Counted from the stretch's first letter, positions 37,909 to 52,100 are shown. The stretch: 64,000 bases of DNA from Pomacea canaliculata (GCF_003073045.1 NC_037596.1:26696392-26760391), one strand, 5' to 3'. Numbers and translations: made by a program. The notes: generated from the letters alone by a model not told the origin.

Positions 37909-39669
37909 GATGATGTGATGTCAACGAAATTTATTTTAAAAGTTAGTTTTTCAGTAATAGTGGGACGACATGATATGTCGCTTCACGTGGACACAATGCA
38001 ACCTAGTCATTTTTGACAGTGCTCAGCTGTGTAAAAAAGAAAAAAACCAAAAAACTTGTTAACGCAATAATAGTGAGGTGTATGTCTTACTTATGACTCA
38101 AGAGATTTTTCTTTCATGAATTGATGTATATTGTTACATATATTAATTTATTTAACATTTTATTATAGTCAACAAAAATGTAGTAATTTAATTTCATCAC
38201 TATTAAGCACGCATTTTAAATGACTAACTTGTTCGAACAACACATTGCTTTGTTGGTAATATTTGACATAAAAGCTACTCATGTCATTGGTGATCGCTTC
38301 GACTTAGGTGAGAAAGGTCAATGAGAAAACCTGAGGACTGCTGAGAAACTCTTTCTACTTCTTCTCGACACTGGTGTTGAAAACGCCTTAAAGTGGTCTG
38401 GTCAACTAAGGGAAGCTTGTGTGCAGATCCTCGAACACGAACTCATCTGGATCTTTGTCGCTTCTATGTGAAACAAAAAGAAAACATAATCTCAAAAAGG
38501 TGTCGTGAGAGAATGTAGAGGTTTGAAAACTAAGCCTTTGTGAGCTGTATTAATTGAGTAAACATGACTTGTTCCGTAAGCTAATACCAAACGTAAGGTA
38601 TGTATATCTCAGTACTGTGGTCTTTCTCTCTCTCTCCGATTATGCGAGTATGTCAGGGATTGCAATCACATGTCAATGACGTGAATGCCGTTATATAATC
38701 TATTATCTATTTGTCATATAAGCACATACACACATCTGCAATATTGAAGCATTGGTTCATTATTGCTCATACAGCCCTTTCCTGGTCTAAGGCAAGAACT
38801 GAATAACCTTTAAAGTCTTTCTCTGCGCCTGCTCGCATGTTTGTATATGTGTGTGATTCTGTGTATGTGCATGTGCATGGCATATTTCTGTCTGCGACGG
38901 CCAGCGTGCGCATCCACGTGTAAATATAGGCGTGTGGTGGGTGTATGTCTTTTGAATGTGTACGAACGGTTTTCTCTCTGCAGAGTGTAGAGTGGAGAAG
39001 CGGACGCTGTTAACGACGACCCGAAAGTGAGCAAATCCGTCTTCAGCATGATATTTATACCTGTGACTCACGTGGACAGACAGCTGCAACTCCTTTTTCT
39101 AGCCTCGTCATGTGGAGCGACGACCGTCATGACTGTAATTGATAATTGGAGGTGACGTGCAGTAAGAGACTGAGGAAGCACGCACAGAGAATTGTGGCTG
39201 TGTAAGGGGTGTGCAAGTCTGTGCTTGCGTATGTAAATTAATTTGTAATATTAGAGTGATTGTAAGTGTATATTTGTCTATTTATTGGATTGTCTGCGCA
39301 TGCGACTGTGTGTGAGTGTACATTGTTAATAGTTATTACACTTTGCCTATACGCTTTGTAATATTGAAAAACTGCGTTGGTGCGCACGAATGTGTTTATT
39401 AATATCAAATTTTGTATTTGTGAGTATATGTGTATTATGACAGCATGGAGTGGTTTGGTCATGTCTGAAATGACAACTTGCGGAAGACTACGCAGTGGTA
39501 AGCAAAAGAAAAGTCGGGTGACGAATGTACGGAGTGAACAAGCTGTTCACTGGAGGAGGGTCCTTCTCACGAAGGCGCACGGCTGCCACCTGGCGTAGTT
39601 TCCCTCTGCTAAGTCCCATCGTGTCTCCCCTACTACAGGTACCTCCCCTACCAGAGGTTGAGAAAAAAA

Positions 39670-39800
39670 CTATGCCAGTGTGTGTGTGTCGTTGTGTATG
39701 TTGTAAGTGGGAGATGTGTGCGTATTTGTGTGCGAATATGCGCTCGACAATTCCTGCGTGTATTTGGATGTGCATGTGTGTGTGTGTGCGCGCGCGCGGG
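39670..39800 (+). repeat. TG/CG microsatellite (copy A)
   Basis: TG repeats change to a short CG run (GCGCGCGCG near 39788). The equivalent in copy B is 54118-54243. Confidence 0.85.
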
Positions 39801-40181
39801 TGGAGACGTGGCGCGTGTGTATTTGATATGTATGAGAGTGAATGGCACACACATGCTGACTTTAGACGACAAAAGATCGAGACGTGAGACTAACACCTCC
39901 GCCAAACGTGCTTTTCGCTTGACAACAAATGTAAGCAGCGTGCCCACAGCACGTCTGCTCACCCAACCACTATCAGCATGAAGTATTGTCCCTCTCTTTT
40001 AAACTATCTTCTTTCCTTTCCATGGCATGTACAAGTAGGTATGTCTCTTCAGCTGAACTAGGCTCACCTATACAGGACCAACTTGTCCCTTAACTTCATT
40101 CCACTGGACTCTTTGATGTCCTTCGCTTTTTGGTTCACATCAAAACCCAGCCCTTGACGTGCATAGACCTCACATTGCATG

Positions 40182-40200
40182 ACCGGTTCAAAACCGGTTT
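40182..40200. promoter_or_regulatory. paired Grainyhead-type sites forming a hairpin (copy A)
   Basis: ACCGGTT (40182-40188), a three-base spacer CAA and AACCGGTTT (40192-40200) form an inverted pair. AACCGGTT is the established Grainyhead/GRHL core. The pair lies about 2.5 kb upstream of the claudin-like ATG. Confidence 0.45.
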
Positions 40201-42776
40201 CGGTACCTTGTCCCTACCCCCCACTCCCTATCACCACCTTTGCTCTAAACTAGGAAAATCATACATCTGATGTGTCTTCTGATTTCATCCTAAATCTTCT
40301 CATGACCACGTCACAATTGAAACTAACGGTGTTTTTTTTTTAATATTTTAGCGGAGTTCTTATGAAATTTACAAAAGGTAAAGTTATTAAGTAATATATT
40401 CTATACCTGATTTGGAAATCTTGATGACTGCATTATCTACTCGACAGCTACTAATCACCTTTTCCGCTGACTGTCCACTGGGCGCTTATCAACCTTTTGA
40501 AATAAGTATTTCAAATGATTGTGCCTTTTGTAGAGTTTACACATCATTTAAATAGCGTTCGTACACCCTGTGCTATCATTTGTCAGAGCCCAGCTGTCAA
40601 TTAAGCTGCCTTTCGCAGTGCTTTATTGGGGGACACTCCTGCGGTAAGTGTGGCAGCATTTCGAAAAGAGCATTCCCCTAAATCGTTTCTCAGACACATA
40701 TGCAACCGAACTAGTTTACTTTCTTTGACTTTATCGTCATATGACAACAAGCCATGGGTATTGCCACTGGAGCTGAGTCGATCCTAAAGGCTGATATCCC
40801 CATGCACAACCGTTCTTCCCTCTATCCCTCTTTCTTATAGATTACCCCACATACCTTGCTTCGCAGCACATCTCTCGCAACACCAATCAATCAATCAATT
40901 TGTGTGCGTGTGCTTGTGTGAGAGGGGCATATAGGCTTGCAAGAGCAACTTCTTGACCAAAATGGTGAGGGTGACGAATGTGTCGGTTTATCGGTATCCT
41001 GTGGAATTATTCTTTAATAAAAAATAAATGGTTCATTTATGTAATCGCTACATGTTCCAGCGCGACATCTAAAGAAAATGCAAATGTTTACCTGTGCAGC
41101 GGCTTGCTAGTCTTCCCCTTCATGCACAATTGCTCCTCGATCGCAGCAGTTGTATGAACAGAGGCGTTTCATTACTAGCATGAAAGTGAATTTAAATAAA
41201 GGAGAGCATGAAGTATCATCAATGATAAGTAATCACTGATGTTAAAACATCCTGATCGACAATGTCTCCAAGCGGAAAGCAGAGCTAATGTAAAACAATT
41301 CACATCTACTAAGCAGATGGCTTTTGTACTCATTGTGGTCCTAATCTATTCCTTTGAAATTGTTAAGCTTATCGTCATTTGATTATACATCCTTAGCAAA
41401 ATATCACTTTCCTGGTTAGTGTTAGAATCTTGCCATTTCTACTATGTTTATGCTTTTATCATGTTTCAGAATAGTATATTAATTATTCTATATACATTGA
41501 TAGTATTAATACTATTGTGTCGATATTGACTGTGTGTCATCTAGAGATTAACCTAGTAAAGTTTCATTTCGATAGATGCATAGAACAGAGGAGCTGTGGG
41601 ATTGGGTAGATGAGTGAACGGATCGTTCACAGGCGGCAGGCCGCCGCCCGATAAAAATAACATTTAGAAGAAAGCAAAAATCCTGAATGTGCTCAATATT
41701 TCATGCATGGCAGTTGCCTACACATATTTCATTTGTTGAGTTTTCTTACTAATTTTGAATCAATGAAACATTTTTAGATAACTAATTATGATTTAAGAAG
41801 AGATTAAAATATATCTTCTGCCATCCATTATTTTTTATGATTTTGGCTAAAAACCATTGCGTATATTAAAGGGTAGCTAATAGCACAGAAACTTATGCAA
41901 AATTTTGTCCAGAAAATCATGTAGGATCCTTGCTGGGATGTATGATATGATATACCAATCCTAAGCTAAGACACTAATCAACGGAGATTAAGGTCAATTT
42001 CATATCAATGTAAGGTTCGGTATACCAAGTGATAACCTCCAATTAAATCCAAAAGTTACACCAAATTTCCTTGGCTATAAACCTTTCATAGACGGGGATC
42101 GTACAACCTACTCTTTCACACTACGGGACCTTGTTTGAATTTTTACTGATCACTAGTGGGTTTTATAATAATGTTGTGAGGATGATTATCTCAGAGAAAG
42201 AAAAGAATGGAAAACTAAGATTTAGAAATAAACTGTTTCTCACTGGACTTTAGCATTTAGGAGAAAAGAAGTTATTATATTGCACGCTGCTAACCCTTGT
42301 AGGCATCGAAGCAATACGTGTGACCGAAAATCGATCAGCTTCCTGGTTACAGTTATGAAACGTCACGCATAATCGATCCCTGTCGTTATGGCTATGCTCG
42401 TATGCTCGATGTTTACTCGCCGACACGTGCTGTAATCACCCTTGTATTTGTAAGTCATCTCGCCATAAATACATTCTGATATACTTGTAACGCACAATGT
42501 GAAGTCTGTGAACTGATTGACAAATTTTCATTAAAGTAGACGCATAATCAGTTACTTGACGTTAAAATTCCTATATCTCCGAATTTCACATCTCGTAATT
42601 TACGAAGAAGTAGTTGATACAATTTTCTGTTTGTTAATATAAATGTCAGAGAAAATCATACTTAAAGCAAGCGTTAAATTTTATTCGTGTCATCATGTAT
42701 TTATGACATGTTGCATCAATGTCTGTGATGAGATTAGAGAAAAATGCTGTTATCGTTGTCTCTCTCAATCATAATC

Positions 42777-43044
42777 ATGCGTCATTGGCGCCTAATTAAT
42801 CCTATCTGTTGTGTTTTATATAGCTGTAGGCCATTCTGGCTCGAACCAAATGGACTGAAAATTATCGATCCAAACCACGAATTTGTTCGTAACTCTAAGT
42901 GTATATTATATACACTGCAGCACAAATTTGAATCTCATGGCTTGGATATGAGATATCCAACGCGATATTCACGATCATGGAATTGACAACTGCCGAATAT
43001 ATCTTTCGCAATAAGACTTCAAATTAAGTCACGAGTTACCATAG
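42777..43044 (+). CDS. claudin-like first exon, degraded copy at contig end (copy A)
   Basis: The stretch aligns with the clean exon at 57141-57408 but carries many substitutions and indels, so the reading frame is lost. Because the decay grows towards the N gap, this looks like poor consensus at a contig end and not a pseudogene. Limits are approximate. Confidence 0.6.
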
Positions 43045-43208
43045 GAATAAACTCAACGATAAATGTTAATTGCACTAAGGGGTAATTGCAGGTGAATTTT
43101 TATCGTCACTTATCTTCTCATAAAGCATCCACCTTCTCTTTTTTCTTTCAGCGCAGTAAGGATAATCCACGTGTTTGGATCTAGTAAAATCGGTATTTAA
43201 TGATGTTA

Positions 43209-43308
43209 NNNNNNNNNNNNNNNNNNNNNNNNNNNNNNNNNNNNNNNNNNNNNNNNNNNNNNNNNNNNNNNNNNNNNNNNNNNNNNNNNNNNNNNNNNNN
43301 NNNNNNNN
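43209..43308. other. 100-N assembly gap
   Basis: Exactly 100 N bases, a conventional placeholder for a join of unknown length. Sequence on the two sides overlaps, so the true gap size is negative. Confidence 0.98.
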
Positions 43309-44510
43309 GTCAAAGGAATCATTCGCAGACTGTATGCCACGTGTCCTTTGAGAATTACCTAAAATGCAGAATCACAGTCCTCTCGAGCATTCAATACGTC
43401 GCCATCTGCTCACACGACAATGACAGATAAGGCTAAGTTTTACTGGATGGATATATGGCTACTAGCAGTGAGAGAAAAAAGTATATGTTAGATTATTGCG
43501 GATATGATGTCTTTCATAATCGATTGCCCGTCGTCATGAAACAAGCCTGCAAAACAGATAATTTCAGATTAAATTTTTTACAAACTTGTCAACCTATAAT
43601 TTTTAAATACTAATACATCCTTGCCAATTTCTCGCCGTCTGTCAACTGTACTGGAAAGGATACAATCTGCCCACCACATCACACCGCTATCAATGGGGTG
43701 CGTTGCGTATGTGAGTATTTGATATTTTAAGCGGTTAAGTCAAATAACTAACGTCTATCGTAGGAAAATCGTATAGAAATGCTTATCTCCTCATACCATA
43801 ATTCGGTCGTAAAGGCAGACTAAGATGCATAAGATGTACAAAAAAACACGAAAAATCTAGCAACCAATAAACAAGACTCTTCTACTGCAGAAAGAACCTA
43901 GTTTCAGTGAATCATTACTATGGGAGAAAGAAGGTGGACGACGGAACTGTGTCTGTCAGAAGGTCTTTGAAAAAGCGTAATAAATGTGTCACAACGAGTC
44001 GAATGCATTTCTGGGTAGTACGAAGACGCAATCGAAACAGTAAAGTCTCATGTCATTATCAACGAGTTTGGATGTTGCGTAATTTATGAGGCTGGCTGTG
44101 GGTGTTGCATGCATCATTCATTGGAATAGATGGGTGTGGAGTCGGATACCACATGCTCGTTCAGACTGCTCGCAGCCGATCACAAGACATTTCAAGGTTT
44201 TGTTGCAAGAATGGTTCATGTCTTTGTACATAATATTAAGCCACAGTACGCGGAGTGTTAAACGGAACTTTGACGTACCAAGTATAAAATAAAATATTTA
44301 AAAACCAGCATCAAAGAGGGTGTGTCATGTGGTCCGTGGGTGTGTGCGTGATGTGTCATGCGAATGCGCGTAAGTCAAAACAATACAAATTTTGTTCTTA
44401 CTCTCTGAATACTTGACAATATCCTGTGAAATGAAGGTACAAGTGAAGAAACACTTACGGCAAACATGGAACAAAAGAAAAGCGGATGGTAAATATGAGT
44501 TCTAGGACAT
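43309..44510 (-). CDS. 5' fragment of the SRCR-Ig receptor, degraded copy (copy B)
   Basis: The SRCR N-half exon (about 43309-43420) and the signal-peptide exon (about 44510-44456, ATG on the minus strand at 44510) are recognisable by alignment with 28391-28541 and 29757-29811. Both are frame-broken by small deletions, and the rest of the gene is cut off by the gap. It should not be counted as a second gene. Confidence 0.6.
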
Positions 44511-44949
44511 GAGTCTCGTGCAAATCCTGTTTACGTTACTTTACCGTATCCTAAGCTCACTAGCGGAATAAAAATCCTTCAAATAAAGTGAGGACAAGCT
44601 AGAGAGTGACACGTTTTTGAGTAGGCTTTGGCTGATGCAGGTGCATCGGAGATAAAAAATAATTAAACTTGAACTGTTTACGGATCGCCAAACAAACTGA
44701 CGATCGCCAAAAATTAACTGATGGTTGTCATGTCTATTGGCCTGAAACGGTTAAATCTAGTAGGGGTAAGTTCTAATTACTGTAAAACTGCTATGTAAAT
44801 TAATTCCAAATTGTGATAACCCTTATGCTAAGATATTCACTCTGAACCATTTACAATTACAGAATCAACAACACATCCTCTTTTACACGGAACATGTCAT
44901 AAAGACGTAAACAGGAGACAAATTACGCCCAATAAGCATGTGTACCCTG

Positions 44950-45745
44950 ACCACTCTAGTCGCTTAGGTAATGAGATGATGATGTATTGTATAGCGGCAT
45001 ACCGCATCACAAAATTGCGCTCAATGCCGTGACCCAGCAAATACTAACACAGCTGAAAAACAGTGGGTGAATTCTCTCGGGGTAAAATGGCAAGCGAAAT
45101 TGAGAAGTTAAGTCACAATAACATCCTTTACGAAGAAAACGTTGATCGAACTTGTGCAATGACCTCTCCGCCAGCGCCTTTGCATAAGCAGCAGATTATC
45201 AGATCTAAACGGGCAAGAAGAGCGATGTCTAGATACGTACTGGTCGTGTACCAGTTCCGTAAACGCCAACACAAGATCGTGCAATCGAAAGTTTGGACAA
45301 CAGCTCATAATCTTTGCGAACGAATACGGCATTGATAGAGGAAAAAGGAAGAGTGATTGCGTCGAGTCGCCAGACAAACTCTTGTCGACACCTGCTCGCT
45401 CCTCCTCTGATCGCGAAGTGGAGCCATGCGATTCGACGCCAGGCCCGAAACCGGAAAGGAGATGAAGAAGACGGAGCAAGAGCTCGCGGGATTAAGAAGC
45501 GTGACCAGCATTAATAAGCTGACGCTCATTTAATAATGCGGCTATGGAACGGCCACAGCCATCCAAAAAAACGCAGCCTAACACAATGAAAGGTAAAACA
45601 TCATATAAACACAGCGCAACACGAATCTTAACTTGTAACCCATAACCACACAGGGTAACGAAAGCACCGATGAAAATTGAAATAAATTAATAGGAATCAG
45701 AAGTGAGAGAGCTGCAGACGTGCACAGCTAGGAGCGGCATCTTAG
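44950..45745 (-). mobile_element. LINE relic, degraded copy (copy B)
   Basis: This is the counterpart of 30370-31290, shortened by scattered small deletions. It is the same insertion seen in the overlapping contig, not a second insertion. Confidence 0.65.
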
Positions 45746-46779
45746 TTCAGGTGCCAGTCTGACGGAAGCAGATGGAAAACAATTCTGTCCCTTGATTTAA
45801 TAGCAAGTGAAAAGGCTTATATTTTGGGACACAAACTATTATTTTAATTTATTGAGTTCATAATATATAAATGCTCAAACACCTGCATATCCTATTATAT
45901 TCATGAAGTATATTTGCTCTTGGAATCTAATCTCATTTGCAAGTCTGTTAGAATCCTATGCATCAGGAAAATGCTGTATACATGTTATTAATGTTGTTGC
46001 CGTTGTTGTTATTGTTATAATTTTTTAAACACTTTGTCACAGACACTCCGTGCACGTTGACGCCTGAACATTTGAGCGTTCGTTTCTTCACAAAACAACT
46101 CTGCCTTTTTCTGCACGCCTGTGTGCATTTAATTGTACGTTCGTTTTGAATGGGTAAACAAATTTATACCAGTAACTAATAAAAATATAACAATAAATGA
46201 TTTATCAGAGCACACACTCATTCAGTCCTTACGCTGTCTACGGTCTCTAAGTGTACACAGTCCTGAAGAGAAAGTTTCTTCTGTCGGCTGATTATCAACA
46301 AGAATAATAGAGGTTTAAGTCGCCGGCAAAAGTCACTGTTACCTTTCTACACTGATGAGTAACGGACGAATCTCTTAATTTCAGTCACTTAGATATTGTT
46401 GTTCACTGCACCACGATCGAATCTAAGAAACAGTGACTGGGGAATAATTACAGAATCCAAATATATTGTCAGCACACACACACAAATTAGCTTAATCCTC
46501 GACTTCTCCCGCTGGGGGATAGACGTTAAAACACCACCTTCTACTTCTTGGTTAGCATGTTTTCACCTTTGATGTTAGCCCCTAGCTGGTTACTAGGAGA
46601 GCAGGACATCATCACACTTTTTAATGGGTGGTGAAGGGGACGGACAAGCAGCGCCCGAAATGACGCATTGTACTAAACCTTCATCAGCAGTGGGAATTGC
46701 TCACTTCTAGGGCGTCAACAGGTGACAAAAGGTCTTAAAAAAAAGTTTACAGTCACATCTACATTACAGCCCTAGGCAG

Positions 46780-47720
46780 CAATGAAGTTCGTGAATGAGC
46801 ATCGATGCTGTAAGAAACAAGTCTACGAACACAAAGCGGAAAACATAACTTTGAGGTCTGTTGCTGGATCTCTCCTGTTTCCGCCCTCTGTGTTATTGTG
46901 TGTGTAAGACAACAGAATGCATTAAGCAACATTTACGCTAAACATAGCAAGTAGGGCTTTTTAAGATCAAGGAAGATTTGGGTAATGTTCTTTTTCTTCT
47001 TTTCTTTCATTCTTTTCTCAGTTTCTCTTAGGGACGGTTGTTTGTGCGCTAAGCTAACCAACTCTTGTGAGGTTGAGATTACTGAAATTCTGCTTGTTAT
47101 TCAGAATAATCTGCCTCGAATATACTTCGTTCCTTTGACTTCAAACCAAGTCACCAGCCTTATTTAAAGATTTCGTTTATATTATATACGAGTGGCTATT
47201 TTCTTCCTCACCTCTATTTATCAGAAAATATACATCGGAAAAGAGCCTTCTGAAAGTTGGGTTTCCAAAATATTTCCGCCTGAAAAGGAACGTCTGTTCA
47301 TCATGTAAGTAGTTTATGTGTGCCTCTAAGTTGTTATGAGAGAGAGTAATTCGTTCCATGGCAAATGGGGAACTCAAGGAAAAGCGTCTTATTCCCGAAG
47401 TATGAAGCGGAGTCGAGACCCACTAACACTTCTGCATGTTTATTACCCTATTAACTCATTAGCTACCCTTAATAACTACAGCTCTATGGTAAAACACATC
47501 TGTGAGTCTGGACACCACTTAAGAACTTCGAAAACAGACGCTGTCCTCGAGTTGCCCGTGATGCCTCAGGGCAAAGACTTGCCCTTGCTTTATAAACTAC
47601 CGCCCAACAGATGTTACCTCGACAGTCTTTGCTTCACTGGTGGTGTAAAGAAGTCGGAAGTATTTTGTTTTCATAAAGTCAAATGTAATTCGAATACATC
47701 TGGATATCAGGTAATAACTG
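46780..47720 (+). CDS. candidate extracellular exons of the tyrosine-tail receptor (copy B)
   Basis: This is the counterpart of 32300-33300. Here a 129-codon frame (47336-47725) reads through LELPVMPQGKDLPLLYKL and RCYLDSLCFTGGVKK to the donor CAGGTAATAAC. A segment at 47024-47167 reads LRDGCLCAKLTNSCEVEI, and a segment ending at the donor ATGTAAGTAG near 47308 reads KIYIGKEPSESWVSK. The codon-like continuity supports coding, but the exon order and frame remain open. The domain is not recognised. Confidence 0.4.
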
Positions 47721-49198
47721 AATAATCACTGTGGACTAATAAGATAAATGAAAACGAAATCAGGTAATAAATGAAGAGTAATCTTTATTTAATACTGGGA
47801 CCATATATAATGACACCATGTTATAATATATCATAAAATTTGCCACACGGACAAATTTAAGGCTATGTAGGTCATGTATAAAGTGACAAAGGTGATAAAA
47901 GTGATATGTGAAATAAAAGTGAACATTTCTGATGCATCAACAGACTGCAAGAAAGGCTTATCGTGGTAAGTATTATCGGTGGCAAGAAACTTTGCCTCTC
48001 TAATTGAACAACTGAGGTCTTTTTATGTTATAAATTCACTAAATTTATTTTCAGCGTTCGCTAGTCCAATGGACGGTGCGCGACAACACAAATTTCGGGT
48101 ACGAAACTTTATTACTATTTGCATTTCTGTGCTAAATCGTGGATGGTTTTAGAAGTCATTGATTAAACAGCTTTTTGCTTCCTCTGTGTGTTTTGTGTTT
48201 TTGCATCTTAAGATCTGCAAACTGTGCACTCAAATCCAGTGCCGTCCACGCCCACTAATATATAATATTGAATATAAAACAGGAGAGATTAATAACGACA
48301 CAGCTGACGGCAATATGGCCGAAAAACATTGGTTTCTTGTGAATTGTCCGCTGCCTCAGGTGGTGTGTTTGTGTGCGGATCTGAGATATATAATAGATGA
48401 ATTTAATATGCCACAGTAGCAGTAAAATAAACAATCTTGTTAAATGCTAAATGAAGTATTTATTTTTTTTTTAAGATTCAGCTGAGATGTTAACATTCCA
48501 GAAACTCATTATACTTATATTGCAAGATATCAAAATTTGTGCTATAGAGTAAGTGACTTTTATCGCGGAGGCTGGGGAAACAAAACAGAATGATTTTCAG
48601 TTTCGATTTCACACACCCTCTTTTACTTGCACATCACAAGCACCTAAGTGTTATCTAATATGTGAACATGCGTGCGTGTGCCCTTCCTTGTATGTCATCG
48701 AGTGAGTGCGCTTGTACGGACTTGTTCGCACACCAACGCTGTGTGTTTGCACGAGTCTGTGTTTGTGTGTACGTGCACGCATGAGTCACATCCATAGATC
48801 GATAGATATAATGAAGGTCGCTTGTTGGTGTTTGGGTCTTGATAACATAAATCTTACATTTCACTGAAATATTTTTGCTGGTAGCGTTCAGAAAGATAGC
48901 TAGCGCAGCAATAGTGGAAGTATCAGGAGAATCAGAAGTTGTAGAAATGTTGTAGAAAAAGTAGTAAAGTGGAAGAAAACAGAAAAATAATCATGAGTAA
49001 GACTACTCGTTATTACGATTATATTGCGCCTTTAATTTCGAGAAAGCCGTCTTTGTCATGCGTACTCAAAGGTCGTACCAAAAGGTCGAAGTTGGGCCTT
49101 GTATGGAAGTCAGAGATTTTACCGTTCATGAAAATGCCTCATAGTATAATGTTAATGAAAACAAGGACAAGTAATATGAGTCTGTAAATATTTTTCAG

Positions 49199-52100
49199 CA
49201 GGAGGCCGCGCTCTACAGATCATGGTGCAGGGACATATTGTCTTCATGTCTGTGCTGATGACTGTAACCTTTGCTGGCGGTATTCTGCTCTGGTCAGTGT
49301 TCATTGTTCACTCGGATCTGTACCCTAATTTATTTTAATGCACCTTTCTAAAGGATGCCAGGGAAAGCTTTGTTACTGACACCTATGATAACATCTCTAA
49401 GAGTCTTTTAATCGGTGAAACAGTAGAACCCTGTATCTTGAACGTGCATTTAGTTATTACAGTGTAGGTGACAACACACACTCTGTTCCTGAGAAACTTT
49501 TGGAATCGTCAATTGTGGTTCTTCAGACTTAGGTCTTCCATTCTGTAGATATTTCCGTAATGGAACATCTTCTTGATACATGGACTTTTTCACCAGACAT
49601 GCATGTTCAAACATGCCATCATTCTGTCAAAATGTTTATATGAACGCCATATACACAACATTTACCAAACAAAGTCGCATAAAGCTGACACTAAATGTAC
49701 AGTCAAGAAAGCCTTTGGTGCCTATTTATTTCGACACCACTTCCTGTTTTCTCCAGGTTAAGGAGTAGGAAGAAACTCCAGCAGTACACCGTTCTAAAGT
49801 GGATTCAAAGAAAAATATATATCTGGCGTCACAGAATGCGAGGGCGCAGCTCTGTCATGGAGGCATATGAACTACAAGCTTTGGAAGAAGCACAGAATAC
49901 TCAACCAGAGGCAGCAGTGGCGGTCCTTAATTCAGAATCAGATGAGGACACCGATGTGGAAACTTCCTCGTTGAAGTTCATAAGCCATTCACATCATGTC
50001 CACCTGGCGCGCTCTTTCTCCCTGCAGATTACGCAGTGGTGATTCTGAGCGGTCATCACGCAACGAGGTCCAGAACGAGACTCGAGAGGTCTAGACCGTG
50101 GAAGGCGCAGAAGGACTGATGCACCAATACAGAAGTCCAGTGACATCGACACAAACGACTGCGACGAAAACATGACTTCCCCTACCTTTAATACCCATCC
50201 AAAGGGTGCTCGAAGAAAAAGCCCACAAAAGCTGAATCTTGTGAAGGATACCTCAGCGGAAAAAAGCGTGAGCAGCTGGACGCCATGTTCATCTCTACTG
50301 GCAGGAGTCAAGACACGCGCAGACAAGAACGCTTACAGTTCTCAACCTGAGACCTCAGACTCTGACAACGACTACTACAGCGAGGTTCAGGACAGCTCGT
50401 GGGCAGAAGGCTTGAATGATAAACAAGCATGCCGTTCTCTATTGTGGGCTATGACTGCGAAAGGTGGCGGGTACCGGAAGCCGACACTTGCATCCACAGC
50501 TCAGGTACAAGGGTCTGCTTGTAACTCTCCTGCGACAATCCGGAACGCTGATTTTCTCAAGATTAATAGCCCCAACACAAGCCAATCAAGCTTCTGTACA
50601 ACCGAACACCATCACCATTATCCAGCAAAAAGTCCCGACATGCAGCAGAAGCAGAACGACGATTCCGTAGCGAAAACGCAACTTTGGCAGCCGTTTGCTG
50701 CAAAGTGACTACAGTGAGGTGGATGACTACAGCGACGCGGAACCTGAAGGTGTTAGCAACCTCCAAGGTGAATCAATCCCTACCAGGGCTAACCTTCTCG
50801 GGATCACAGACGTCCAGTGACTCTCATTACAGTGAAGTAAATGAAAGCGACACTTGCAAAGGCACGAGTACGAGAGCTTAGATATCTCCAATCCTCACTC
50901 TTTCAGCGAAAGCGAAACAGGAGAGTTTGGGTAAATGAGGGAGATGAGAGTCATTCCAGCTCGGAAAATGATGGAAATTATGACTACAGCGAAGTTCATG
51001 ACGACTACGTTAATGAAGCAAACATTGACGACGACAGCGGCGACGACACGGTGAAGATTGGGTGTAAGGTTGGAGGCTGGGAAGGACGCGTTGGTGTAAG
51101 ACCTTCACTCGGAGATGTCGGCAGTGTAGATGATGAGAAGGCGACTGTGAGACACAGCGGTGAAGATTGCTACCGACCTGTCATCACAGAACGTGCGTGC
51201 AGACAGTTATCGAGAGATGATTGTGGAACTCAGGTTGAGCAGAGAGATCCTGCAGCTGAAACTCAAAGAGATGACGACGGTGTCTATGTAAACGCTCGAT
51301 CAGAAAGACTTTCTTGCGTTTCAGACGAGGACGTGAGTAATTATCAGAATGTTGAGGAGGAGAATGGTGGTGTGTTCCAAAGCGACGACCTTGCGACAGC
51401 AACGACCAGCGTTGTCTGCTCCCGGCGCAACATATCTCCATCAACAGCGAAGTCCGCAAGTCACGGAAATTACCTGACGCCAGCATCCGGACCAGACCTG
51501 GTTCACGATGGTGAGATGGACGACCCGCAAGACAGTGTCAGTATTAGTTCTTATGACACTTGCACCGACACTGAAGAAGGACAGGTCAGCATTGAAGACA
51601 CCGGGGATCTTTGTGCAATGAAAGCCGATAAGAACAGAGGAGACGAAGACGATGCTGAAGGAAATGAAACAGGTGGTGAAGCTAACTACATGAATCTTGA
51701 GGAAGAGTTCAATTCCACTAATTCCCTCAACAGTCGAAAATTATCTGTGGACAGGAAAAGCTGCCTGAAACACACAGTCCAAAAACAAGACACATCTCTC
51801 CTCTTTCAACCGGACACCAAAGTCCAATCCTTGGTCAAAGTCAGCAGCGATCCCACTGTCACAATCAGAGGAAAACTCAATAGTGTCGCGACTAAAGAGA
51901 GACACAACTAACGAAAGTAATGTTGGGGTGGAGGTTTGTGGGCACAATGACGGAGAGGTTAACGGACCGCTGGCGACATTTGTATCTACCACGGGAACAA
52001 GTGGACGTCCAGATGAACCTGTCGCCTCTGACTACAGCGAAAGTGATTATCAAAACGTCGACACCAGGCACAGCGCCAGCGACTACTTCAATAACGAGGA

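Larger units (their letters stand above)
37909..42700 (+). other. intergenic stretch between receptor tail and claudin-like gene (copy A)
   Basis: No gene recognised. GT-rich low-complexity sequence occurs at 38830-38960 and 39670-39800, where long Thr/His frames on the minus strand are shadows. The paired ACCGGTT sites at 40182-40200 are listed separately. Confidence 0.5.
28435..43208 (+). repeat. first copy of a ~14.5 kb duplicated block (end of contig A)
   Basis: This block matches 43309-57569 in the same order and orientation, base for base apart from small indels and a few substitutions over most of its length. It runs exactly to the N gap. It contains the 5' end of the SRCR-Ig gene, a LINE relic, the tyrosine-tail receptor gene and the start of the claudin-like gene. 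It is best read as an unmerged contig overlap or second haplotype, not as a genomic duplication. Confidence 0.9.

Noticed and set aside
39488-39962. Overlapping Thr/His/Arg-rich frames on both strands (also 53989-54522)
   Set aside because: They come from TG/CG microsatellite sequence and show no domain.
42744-42986. Novel 80-codon gene before the gap
   Set aside because: It aligns with the claudin-like first exon at 57141-57408 and is a degraded copy in a shifted frame.
43200-43430. Open frame spanning the N gap
   Set aside because: It is read through unknown bases and is meaningless.
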